The notes below the pieces were generated by a model. The model ran no database searches. It saw only the letters and a program-made list of their open reading frames with translations, and was not told where the DNA came from. A stretch of 64,000 bases of DNA, from positions 13,360,001-13,424,000 of the forward strand of contig NC_091100.1 in assembly GCF_024713975.1 (NCBI RefSeq). Reading direction: 5' to 3'. Position numbers and translations under genes: made by a program. Numbering within the stretch: position 1 is the first letter of the stretch; each line of letters opens with the position of its first letter. Source of the DNA: Paralichthys olivaceus. Its lineage: Eukaryota; Chordata; Actinopteri; Pleuronectiformes; Paralichthyidae. Positions 12,161 through 23,200 of this stretch are shown here, in pieces.

Positions 12161-13903
12161 TCTTTTAATGATCAGTATGAAGAGAAGATATGGGCACGGG
12201 CACCTGCCTATTGTATTTAAAAAGAGTATTAAAAAGTGTGAAACTGTCCTTTGCCAAAACTACAACATGTATGGTTCTTTATCTATCTGGACAGTATATG
12301 TTCTTTATAGAAATTGAATGATAAAAACAAAAAATGATTATGCTATAGTGCCCCCTGAAAAAGAAAACAAGTTGGAAAGCTCTTCATGAAGAAACCAAAT
12401 CTATTATGGTGCATCTGAAGCCCCTTCTTACAACCCGAGTTTTGAAGGTAGGTATTTTTAAAACCATAAACGTTTATTCACTTGTTGTTTTAGAAACTTC
12501 ATCCGGTTATAGGGTCTACCAACAAAAAAACATTGTATTTTTTTAAAAAGCATATGGCTTGCCCTAATAGATGTTACAGGCTATCTTACTTGAATTTAAT
12601 TAAAAACAATTAAAAGAGGAATCTAATAAGAAACTGAAGTTGACTCTTTGTGGAGCCTCCTGGTGGATAATGGATCATAAGAAGCTGTTTAATTAGCTTT
12701 GTCTTGTGTCAATGCTGCAAGTGTGAGTATTTGCATGGTTTTGGGTCTCTTGCTCTATGTGTGTGTTTTCTGTTAGTCGAGTTGAAAATGCAAGAATACA
12801 CTGGGGTCATTGTGAGTGTGTGTTTTTTTCCCTTGGACACATGATTAATCTCTACCTCACTGCATTGCCCTACAGCTGTTTATTCTTCTCTCAGCACATG
12901 ATAGAAGGATGAGACTAAACAAACTCAAACGGAGGCAGAACATCACATTTACAGATTTTTCTTTTGTACTTAATTAGTTTATCCAGCACGATTTTCTGGA
13001 AAAATGCGACGAGTGATGGTTTCCTCCTCACCAGAGAAATTATTGTAGGGGAAACACATTTGTGTGTTCTGCTGATCAACTTTGTCCTCAGTTTTTGTTA
13101 ACAAAGATAAGTGGAGTCACAGTCCAGATAGACATATCCTATCCTTGGGTCAGGCTCATTGTACTAGCTGCACCATTTATTTATTTTTGGGTAGGAGGGG
13201 CTGAAAATAGACTTTTGGGTAGATTGAATATAGACCCTTTGTGGAGTGCATGGGGAGAAATGGGGTGGAGTTAACATAGTGAGAGAGAGCGGGCAGTAGA
13301 AGCCAAGCATGTGCTCAAGAAAAGACGTTTTGGCCATCAGCAACGCTCTGAGGGGTTTTTCATATTTGCACCACCAAAAGTTTTTTTTATTTATGGGGTC
13401 AATTTTAAAATGTGGTCACACGTCTGATGTCAAAGCTCATATAAGTAACACAGTGTTCTCTACTCGTCTGGGTCTTAGGCAGTATTCGCACAGAGGCCAT
13501 TTTCCTCTGGTTCCTTTCTAGCCGTTATGCTAAGCTAAGCTAACAACGACCTTCTCATTAGAGCGAGTAAGAGTATTTCCCAGAATTACACATTTGCTGC
13601 ACTGCCAGATCAAATAAACCTTCACCTTCACCGACCGGTTAAATATTCATCGTTCAGACAAAGGAGACCTGCACCTCAGGCTGTCAAAGTTCTCACACAG
13701 CTGTCGACCTGTCCATGGTCCAGCTGCCCATGTTGTCTGTGAAGATGTCACATGTGTGTTTGTGCGTCTGTCAGGATCGTCCATATGTCCACCATCCACT
13801 GGGTTTACATGTCATTTGAGCAGTTTATATGGCTTCGGCTATTACATTATTCATTATTGAGGTGAGTGTCTATAGCAGCAGATCTGAGCTGACTCACTGT
13901 GAC

Positions 13904-13935
<32 letters not shown>

Positions 13936-13938
13936 CGT
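13904..13938. repeat. (TG)n microsatellite
   Basis: About 15 TG units followed by GCGTGCGTGG. Intergenic between kit and fip1l1. Confidence 0.95.
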
Positions 13939-14249
13939 GGACCCACACCATGACTCACTCAGTGCTTTTAGACAGATGAGGACAGCGGTCTCACAAAGGG
14001 CAACGGTGGTTTTATACTAGAAAAATAGCCACTTAGATTAGATTACGTAATGAAAAACATACCTCTCTCTCTTTCTCTCTCTCTTTCATCTTCCCCTCCT
14101 CCCTCTCCGTCTTCCCTCTCTCTCTGTCTTCCTTTATACCATTACAGTGACGTACACACACATTCTAAGTCAGTCACCTATAAAAATGAAGCTGTGTTTA
14201 CACCCTCAGGCCTCCGCGTACATACACCTTCTTTGCCTGCAAAAACATA

Positions 14250-14495
14250 CACACACACGTTCGTACTTCTATCTTGTTGACCTTATGCTAACCTTAACCA
14301 TCCTATTGCCTAACCCTTACCCTAAACCTATTCCTAACCCTAACCCTAAAACCAATTTTTAACCCTCAAACAGTCCATTGAAAAGTGATGACCGGCCAAA
14401 GAATCCTGACTTTCCAAAAATGTTCTCACTCTGTAGGGTGTATGCCATAAATGGTCCTCACAAAGATATAAGTACAGGAACACACACACACACAT
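14250..14495. mobile_element. MITE-like element with inverted ends and internal CCTAA-type repeats
   Basis: The left end 'cacacgttcgtacttctatc' is roughly the inverse of the right end 'agatataagtacaggaacac'. Between them lies a run of degenerate CCTAACC repeats (about 14290-14362). The same arrangement, with a 'cctcacaaagata' segment before the right end, is familiar from other teleost sequences. No protein is encoded. Confidence 0.6.
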
Positions 14496-15004
14496 CTCAT
14501 CTGAGAGAATACCTCATCATTTCTGCTTGCGATGCTCAGCATGACCTTTTTTCCTGATGCAATCCAACACTCATCTCACAGTCTGCTGACTGAGTTGTTA
14601 TAAACCTGATATGTGTGTCCATTTATCTCTCCCATTTATCTTTCCTCTCCTTTAATACAGTCATTGTAGTGGGGAGTTTCTTTTTTGACCCACTCTGTGT
14701 GGTTGTTAAGTGTCGTTCCTGGGTTCAGTTGTGGTGTTTCACATATCAATTATGAGCCACTGAACAGACTGGACTAAGAGCTTGGTCAGAAAAAACACAC
14801 ACTTCTCCAGGGGGAAGCAAAGTAAGGAATTAGATTCACACTGATGTAATTTACTTTGACTGAATGTAGTCCAGGGTTGCAGCTCAGACCATTTTCCTTA
14901 GTTGCAGCCTTCTATGCTGCCTTCACATGTAGAATAAGAAAAGACTGATACTTCTCTCGTGTCTGTTTGGTTTTGTTATCTGTTGAAAAAGTGCAAACAG
15001 GACA

Positions 15005-15350
15005 CGTTACTCTTTTTGGGGTGGTGAACTATTTCTTGGCCAGACAGTAACTTCCTGGAGTCTCTTCTGGTTGCCTAGCAACTGCTCAGAGCCAAGGAGT
15101 AGTAAGGCGAATAACACCCCATAAACCACGTCTATTTTTACTCTTTGGTTTTTGTTCAGATTAAATAAATGAGATAGAATGTGTTCATTAGTGAGCTTTA
15201 GAGTCTGGTGGACTTCTTTAAACACAGAGTATAATGCTGGACCTATTTTGCTCTGTTTCCAGTCTTCATCGTGGGCAAAGATAAATATGCTGCACAAAAT
15301 AGCTTCATATTTAACTGACATCTGGGTCAAATATGACGCTATAGCCAGCA
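15005..15350. repeat. Interspersed repeat fragment, class not known
   Basis: Contains 'tggtttttgttcagattaaa', 'gagata.aatgtgttcattag', 'gtgagctttagag' and 'ctgtttccagtctt', a series I recall as a common teleost interspersed repeat. Open frames across it show no recognisable domain. Confidence 0.5.
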
Positions 15351-15974
15351 GCACTGGAAATGACTTTAGTTCCAGTGGTGAACCAAGGCACCTTATGACC
15401 AGGTTAATACAAATCATAGACCATCTTAACCATGTTCAAGATTAAATGATTATCATATATACCATGGAAATAGCATATCTGAGGTGCCATGGTATGCTAT
15501 GTACAATAGTTTGTGTCATGCAACCTAACATACAGGATAAGTTGCATGAGTAACACTTGACCTCTACGTAATCCAAGATCAAATTGAGGTTAATTGAACC
15601 TAAGGTTAGGCTTACCCAGACTCCAAGGTTTTACTGTACTGTATGGCCAAGAAATATTATTGTATCTGTGGTACTGTGTATGTACCAATGTAATGTCTGA
15701 GGTAGGCTATGTGCTGTGGTTATATCTGTGGTACTGTGGTATGTTCTATCTGAAGAACCGGTACTATCTGAGGTACATACTATAGTCAATACCATGGTAC
15801 TGTAGTTTACCATGGTAACATTTATTATGGGCTTAGATGTAAGTGATGTGTGATCTCCCCACCCACCAGTTTCTCTTCAAATTAATTTTTCTTTTTTATA
15901 CTGGGAAATTATATGTAGCTGTATAATTAGATTTTTTGGTCAAGTTCTGGTGCAAAATGTCAGAGCATGTATTG

Positions 15975-16135
15975 CAGTGCAGTTTCTTAGTTCACTTCAG
16001 TTTAGTACTTTAATGTCCTTCTGGGGGGAATTCAGCTTGCAGCAGAGCACAGATAAAAACAATCAATATGCACATGCTGTACATAAATTACAACAATAAC
16101 ACTATAATGCAATCAAGTCCGAATAAATAAAATCA
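15975..16135. repeat. Possible retroposon 3'-end fragment
   Basis: 'actttaatgtccttctgggg' followed by 'ggaattcagcttgcagcag' and an A-rich stretch with 'acaataac' resembles the inverted 3' part of fish LINEs that contain a 'TTTATTGTCC..GGGGAAATT' segment. Weak evidence. Confidence 0.35.
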
Positions 16136-17470
16136 ATGAGAGTGTGGGTTTTTTTTGTGTCTGCAGAACAACCAATCAATTTTTCAAGAAGGTCAATCTA
16201 AGATAAAAATCTTGAGGTGCTACAGTGTGTAGTGTGTTAAATATATTACCTGTCATGTAAATTGAGCATTCGCATTGCAAGACATTTTAAGGTTCTCTAA
16301 ACACAATTACCCTACACATCATAACACATTTATATCCACAACAGATGGATCTTTGTCTTGCAAAACAATCAAATACAGGCCGGCATGTTAAGCCGTCAAG
16401 TATGGCATCACTTTTGAGATAAACATATGTTTGATCCAAAGAGATGATGGGGATTGAAAATGTGCCAAGACACATACAGTAGCTATCTGAGTTAGCTAAT
16501 ATCACTGCGTGTAATTACTGATAGCCCAATGATCGCCCTCTGTCTGGATAAACCTGATTAGCATCGACTAGGCTGTAAACCGTCCTAATCCAGCGTAAGG
16601 AGAGAAGGATGGATGCAGAGACAGAGGCAGGGTGCCAATGAGAGATAATACGGAGGGTGAAGAGGGGAGGAATGAGAAAAGAGAAAAAATGGCAAGGAAG
16701 GATTGCAAATAAGAGGATAGAAGAGAAGGAACAGTGATGAAAGAGAAAGAGCAAAATAGGTCAGAGCAGGAAACAGCCTGAGGGAAAATGAAAGGAAGAA
16801 ACATGAAGCTGAACTGAACTTTAAAATGGGACCCCTTTAGAATGTATCTTATTTCTATGTATGGTCCTTGTCTTCATCATTATATCAACTATTTGATGAT
16901 ATGCAATTGTTTCATATTCTCTTAATTTACTTTAAAGAAATTGTTCCTAAAACAGTGAATATACATAGAATAGTATGTGTGGTGTTACTTCTTTTTGTAA
17001 ACCGTGCATTTTTAATTTTTTTTTTTATCATGAGCAAAACTGTCCTGTGATAAGTGAATACATTTTTCAGATAACGCAAAACATTATTAATTGTTTATTT
17101 TCTTTTAATATGTACAGTGTGAATTTTTATCTGTCAGTTCATTTGAAAAATCAATAATTTTGGAGATAATTGGTTTTTCAAGACACCAATGTTTGTGTTG
17201 TATAGTTTTTTACTCTAATTCTGAATTATAAGCAATACTGTCTGTTGTTATGGACATGCCAATAAAGCATCTTTCAAGTAGAGAGGGAAGAGAGAGTGTG
17301 GTGATTTAACAGAGAAATAGAAGGAAGAAACGCATCACATGGAGTAAAAAGGTAAGGGAATGTGATTAGTTTGACAAAAAGACAGGGAGGGGTAACAGAG
17401 ATTGGAGGAGTGAGACAGAGTGAATGGAATAAATGCAATTTAATCGAGAGACCATTAGTATCCTTCTCTC

Positions 17471-17471
<1 letters not shown>

Positions 17472-17508
<37 letters not shown>
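17472..17508. repeat. (TG)n microsatellite
   Basis: About 18 TG units. Intergenic. Confidence 0.97.
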
Positions 17509-17509
<1 letters not shown>

Positions 17510-17674
17510 CGTTTGAACGTATTAAGATCCACACTCAACCTCACATGCACGACGGGATACAATAGATATGTCAGCACGTACATATTCAATCTCAGAATCA
17601 GATACATCTCATTATGCTTCCATGTTGTCCATGACTCTGTGCTGTGTAGTAGCACAGCAAATATGTGATAACAC

Positions 17675-18052
17675 CTTAAAGGTACAGTGTGTAGAATTTT
17701 GTGATATCTAGTGTAGAAATTGCATGTTGCAGCTGAACACCCCTCACCTCACCCTCTCCTTCCAAACATGAAAAAAGAACCTGTGGCAGCCTTTAATGGT
17801 CATAAAAACTCAAAAGGTGTTTAGTTTGTCCAGTCTGGACGACTATAAAAAACATGGTGGCCTCCATAGAGAGGACCCCCTCGATGTAAATATAAAGTAT
17901 TTAAATATAAAGGGCCTTTTCTGGGTTAAATAAAACTATAATTCATGCAATTTAGATGAAACGAACTAGTGAAAACATCATGAGGATTATTCTAAATTCA
18001 ATTTCTGCCAATAGATCACTTTCACCTAAATCTTTCCCACTGGACCTTTAAG
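17675..18052. mobile_element. MITE with 15-bp inverted ends and TTAA at both borders
   Basis: The left end CTTAAAGGTACAGTG and the right end read on the other strand, CTTAAAGGTCCAGTG, match at 14 of 15 positions. A TTAA lies at each border (17676-17679 and 18048-18051), as expected for piggyBac-type target duplication, although the TTAA could also be part of the terminus. The interior is AT-rich and non-coding. Degraded relatives are at 7505-7700, 30100-30290 and possibly 32085-32230. Confidence 0.75.
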
Positions 18053-18289
18053 AGGTGGGAAATGGAGAGAGTGAGAGAATCCACAGATTTCCTTGTCATT
18101 TGCTGCCAAAGCTGAAGTGGCTCCACTTAACTGGTCAATGGCCTTAAATGCATTAACAATCCTCTTTGCATTAACTGGCTACTTCTTTTGCAAACACAAC
18201 CACAACAGCAATCACAAGGACTGGCTTCAATGATGATGAGTCTGCAGCTGCTGTTGCTTTCTATTTCATTATGAGAGGCTGCACAGTCG

Positions 18290-18605
18290 TGGACAGTAAC
18301 TATAAGTACATCTTCTCAAGTACTGGACTTAAGTACAATTTTGGGGTACTTGTATATACTTCTACTCCACATCACAGAGGAAAATATTGTACATCATATT
18401 CCACTACATTTATTTGTGTTTTACTTGCTTTAGATGATTAACGTCAAACATAATGACTTCTGTATTATTTAAGTATTATTTTAGATTAAGTTATCCAGCT
18501 GTTTATCAAATGTATGCCTTATAGCTGCATCGTTAAAGTGATACTCACAAATGTTACTGTATTTGAGTACAGTAGTTGAGTAAATGCACCTATTTACTCC
18601 ACCGT
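18290..18605. mobile_element. Non-autonomous DNA transposon of the 'AAGTACTTAAGTA' type
   Basis: Begins 'gtggacagtaactataagta' with 'ctcaagtactggacttaagt' next, 'tatacttctactcca' and 'ttccactacatttattt' inside, and ends with 'gagtaaatgcacctatttac' followed by TCCACC, which is partly the inverse of the start. The pattern is a very common fish repeat. The superfamily (hAT is often proposed) is not determined here. Confidence 0.65.
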
Positions 18606-18639
18606 TTTAGACTTTTATTATGTAGAGAATTGAACTGTA

Positions 18640-18800
18640 GTGCAGTGGTTCGCATCACTACTGCCTCACACCAAGAAGGGGTTTTCTATGGGTACTCTAT
18701 AGGCACAGTCCAAAGACATGTAGGTTCGTTTGATTGAAGACTCTAAATTGACTGTAGTTGTGAATGTGAGAGTGAATGGTTGTTTGAGAAGACTTTTTTA
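18640..18800 (+). repeat. Interspersed repeat with 'gtgcagtggtt' start
   Basis: Segments 'gtgcagtggttcgcatcac', 'ctgcctcacaccaagaagg', 'cacagtccaaagacatgtag', 'gactctaaattgactgtag' and 'gtgaatgtgagagtgaatgg' occur in the order known from a widespread teleost repeat; internal parts are missing. The class is not known to me. Confidence 0.6.
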
Positions 18801-19550
18801 GGACATGAGATTTGATTGGTTCAAGTTGACAGGAAGGTGAAATAATAGAAACCTTTTCTCTGAGTGCACATCCATAGATTGCAATGAGCAATTACAGTGT
18901 ACATTACAGTGTATTACTATCATTAAACATCATTATACATTATAAGCGGTATAGATAATGGAAGAATGGACCACTAGATCAGTAATGGGTGGAGTGTCTT
19001 CCTTGGAATGCTTGTGATCTGTTTTTGTGATATTGCACTTCTCTGATTTTCAGTGTTATTTTTTTAAAGACAAATACACTTTATGGGCAAAAATATGTAG
19101 ACACAGCAGAACACAAACTGAACAGCCCATTGCTTGAACCCCATCCATCATCCTCTACCCGTTGTTGCCAAGCCTCTGTGAGTGTGCCACATGCAGGGGC
19201 CTTCATCTTCTTCATCTCACCAGTTCTCCATCTCGTACTTTGCCAAACACACAAAAATAAATAACAGCAATATCACATATTTTAATAAAAGGTGAAGTTG
19301 CTGTCCTCCGGTGGGGGCGCTGTGTTCGCCGCACCGACACGTTGACCCGAGCGGGAGAGCAAACAATCACTTCCGGTCCCACGCTGACTCGCAGAGGCTG
19401 GAGATGAATCCATGAAGTTAGAATTACTTTTGGTTTGTAGTCGCTTTTCCTCGCCGAAGAGAGAAGTTGTGCGGGTGTATTAACCTCCAGGAGCTTTGTT
19501 AGACATCCATCTTGTCGCTGCCGGTCCACGGCTCCGTGTGTTAGCCGAAC

Positions 19551-20233
19551 ATGTCTGCGGAGGAGGCGGACAAAACAGCCACCACTGATGCCAGCGCTGG
19601 AGACGAGGAGGAGGAATGGCTGTATGGAGGTAAAACACCGAACTGCCCTAAAAGCTCCAGTCCAGACACTTGAACCAGATTATCACCTGCTGTCTGTGTC
19701 AACATTCAACCAACACCACTGTCCGCTAACGTGACTGGGTTCAGCCTGAGTTAGCCTGAGGGCTAAGCTAGCAGCTAGCACCTAGCCCTTTGGAGCTTTG
19801 TGACTTCAGGGTGTTTTTGTCACATTTGAATGTTGAACCCGGGGAATGACTATGAGGAGGAGAGATGAAATGATTCACTTCATTTCGTTTCAGATGAGTC
19901 TGAGAGCAAAGACGAGGATGAAGAAGCCAAACTGAACGCAGCAGTCAGGTGATTCACGTCCACACTAGTTTAAAACACGCTCACATCCACTGCATCAAGT
20001 GGGGACAACTGTCAGAAGATTGCAAGACATTTCTCAAGATACACAGTCATAGATAACTTCAGTGACCGTAGCTTTCACTTTTTATTTTATGTTCATTCAG
20101 TAAATTTCGTTGTTTTGTTTATTCTTTGCTCATTAATCAGCTGAACTTTGAATTGCACTCATTTGTATGAAAAGTGCTTGTAAATACAGTTAGATTGATA
20201 ATGTACATTATGTTAAAGTCTATGGCTATCAGT

Positions 20234-20284
<51 letters not shown>

Positions 20285-23200
20285 TGGAGAAATATAGGGG
20301 CTACAACCTAATGTGCAGATATTGGTATGACCAGCATGTCACTGACTATATGCTTCTAAAACATTTGAGTAAATAAACTGATATGTAGTTACTTATCGTT
20401 TTTTATTGCTGTTGGTTGAGGATGTGTAGTGTTTGCAGCTTGAAGGAACTTAATATATTTAATACTTCATTTTTTTCCACAGTGCACCTGCTGATGCTTC
20501 CACAGAGGATGCCGCTGCACACGCTACAGGAAATGGAGTGGCCTCCGAGGTAGGTAGCTTTTTAATAAACTCGTACTGTACATGTTGCAAGGTGTGCTTC
20601 ATCTCTTTTTTTATTTGTAAGCACAACCATACTTACCTCCCACCTTTGGGATCCCAGGGCACAGGTGAAGCAGCAGCTGAAGACGTGGACAGTGATAGTG
20701 ACAGCGATGATGACGACGATGATGTCCGAGTCACCATTGGAGACATTAAAACTGGAGCACCACAATACACGTAGGTTTCATTTTAAGTGGATTATAGGTC
20801 CAAGTACTGGTTTGAATGAGCCACTAGTGAAATGGAATTTAAAGGTTGCAGCTACTGATATTTAGTCTAACTCAATATGCTAAAACCAAAAGAAATAAGG
20901 TCTTTGAAATAGTTTTAACACATAATCTCAGGAAATCATCAACCCACCTTATTCTTCATCAGTATGAACTTTATCTTGTTTTATACATTTATGTGATACC
21001 CTCCCTAGATAACTTTTCTTGACCATTCAAAAGACAAAGGATGTTGAAGTTTTGGTATGAAACATTTTAGACCAAATGTTGGCTGAATGTCACACAAACT
21101 GGGATTAGGAGAGTTTTCTGCTGCATTTGATGTGTTTATAATAAGTTTAATTCAGAGTTGAACTTCTAAGATCTTTGAGAGAGATACTGTTTTTTCACTT
21201 CTAGACCTTATGGAGCTCCTCCTGTAAATCTCAACATAAAGACAACAGGCTCCCGACCTTACGGACAAGGTATTATAAATACTTTACACAGAGAGTATGA
21301 TGTATGTGATGTAAATGTCCAGTAACATATTGTCTCATATCTTATTTTTAGTGACTACAAAGATGAAAGGAGTGGATCTTGATGGTCCAGGAAACATTAA
21401 TGGGGTTGCAGTGGTGGAGGCAGACATGGAGTCATTTGAAGAGAAACCGTGGAGGAAGCCAGGTCTGTGTTTCACTGAATTTTTCAAACCCAAAAAACAA
21501 AAACATTACCATAGTAACATAATTATTCAATCATGTTCGATTACTATATTGAAGTTGATAAAGAAAACCCATATCCAGCATGTATAATACATCACTGGAT
21601 TATTTTTTGTTTGTATGTAGGAGCGGATCTGTCCGACTACTTTAACTATGGCTTCAATGAAGACACATGGAAGGCGTACTGTGAAAAACAGAAGAGGCTG
21701 CGTATGGGTCTGGAGGTCTCCACAATCAGTTCAGGGACGAGCAAGATCACTGTAAGAAAATCTGATGCACGCATCGTCCCCTTTTCTCCTAACACCTTAC
21801 ATTTCACCAGATTTCTTATCTTATTTCTTTCTTTGGAAGTCTCTCAATGTCATCGGTTTGTTGGAATTACAGCAGATTACATCTTCATGAATGTACTGTC
21901 AAGTGTCTCATGGAGTTAAGAAACGCCAAACCCTCTTTTTAAGACAAAGGAGCTCTGGTAAGGTGTTGCTGAAATCTAGACCAAGAAGTAAAGGAGAGAG
22001 AGCCTCTACACTTTGGAACAATCTGTCAGAAGAGATTAGACTAGCAGCATCGGTTACCTGTTTTATCTCTATTCTCCAAGACACATCTCTATAAAAGAGC
22101 TTTTATCACATGATGTATGTGACTCTTACTATTATTTTCTTTACTCTTTGTGAATTTCAAATTGTTTGTTGGAAAGCACTTTGTATTGAAAAGTGCTCTA
22201 CAAATAAATGCATTATTCATATAATCAACATATCTACTATGATAAACCTATCCGGCTCTTTCTTAGGTTCAGCAAGGCAGGACAGGCAACGACAAAGACA
22301 TATCCAGTTTGCCTGTTCATACCTCAAAGCCAGACTTCACGTCTCCCATCAGCCTGTACAAGTCTGCCATCAGTCAGGTCACCAGGTAAAACTTCTGCTT
22401 TCATCTACACTTATGTATCCGGGAATTAAGTGCACACATTCAGGTTCCACTAGAAGTGTACAGTAAAGCTGATCAGCCAAGGATATGTCTATGACGAAGA
22501 TTAGCACCACATATAGTTAATTGAAGAAGAACGGATAGATTTTCAGTCACGGCTGGTCTGTGTTGTAGTATGAGTTGATTATTTTAGAGGAAACCACACA
22601 GCAAAAACATTGTGTTTATTTTTCTAATTCAACTTTCTCTCACAAAAATGCACTTGGACACCTCCAGGTTTAACAGAGTCCCCTTGGTGAAAATAGACCA
22701 CCATCCCATGGGCTGTGTGTTTCTTTGTGTTAAGGCCAATGTTTCTGTCATCTCCTTTACCCCCTGCCTTTTGTTTCAAAATGGTAGGATCTCTCCCCCT
22801 CAGTGGACTGGCCCGCCTGTTCAGGACATGTCCTATTATACGTAAGTTGGCAGGGCCTTGTCCCTACAAGGTGAAATGGGCCTGATGGGGGAAAATGTGC
22901 AGATGTTAGCGGGGCTGTCCTTTTTTCAAGGCCCCAACAAATGTTTTCTTTTTCACCGTGTCTATTGTGTTTTGGGGTGCAGTGGTTGATGTGCATGTGT
23001 CATGCGTCATGACAGAAAGTGTACCGTGGGAAGAGCTTAAGAAAGGAGTATAATATTGTCATGTCAGCGAAATGCAAATGTTTGTACCACATGTTGAGTT
23101 GGGACTAGAGGGACAAGATAAATTGTTCTCTCAATTGTTTCTCTCAAGGCATTTAAAGTCTTTTTAAGGACACTTTTGTTTTTGGCACTGATACAGTAAT

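Larger units (their letters stand above)
10723..19550. other. Intergenic region between the divergent 5' ends of kit and fip1l1
   Basis: No exon-like coding segment was found in these 8.8 kb. The first few hundred bases (10723-11100) should hold the kit promoter and 5' UTR, including a C/T-rich stretch at about 10925-11030, but no motif decides the start site. The last 300 bases before fip1l1 are GC-richer and fit a CpG-type promoter. Between them are a (CA/TG) microsatellite at 13904-13938, a CT-rich run near 14065-14130, several interspersed repeats listed separately, a purine-rich tract at 16596-16803 and a (TG) run at 17472-17508. Notably no pdgfra exon is seen. Confidence 0.6.

Noticed and set aside
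14050-14362. Ser/Leu-rich and Pro-Asn-rich frames
   Set aside because: They come from a CT-rich run and from CCTAACC repeats inside a MITE-like element.
22804-22841. 38-bp version of the fip1l1 cassette exon using the acceptor at 22802-22803
   Set aside because: It would shift the frame of all downstream exons. The 54-bp version keeps the frame and was preferred, although the 38-bp acceptor has the better pyrimidine tract.
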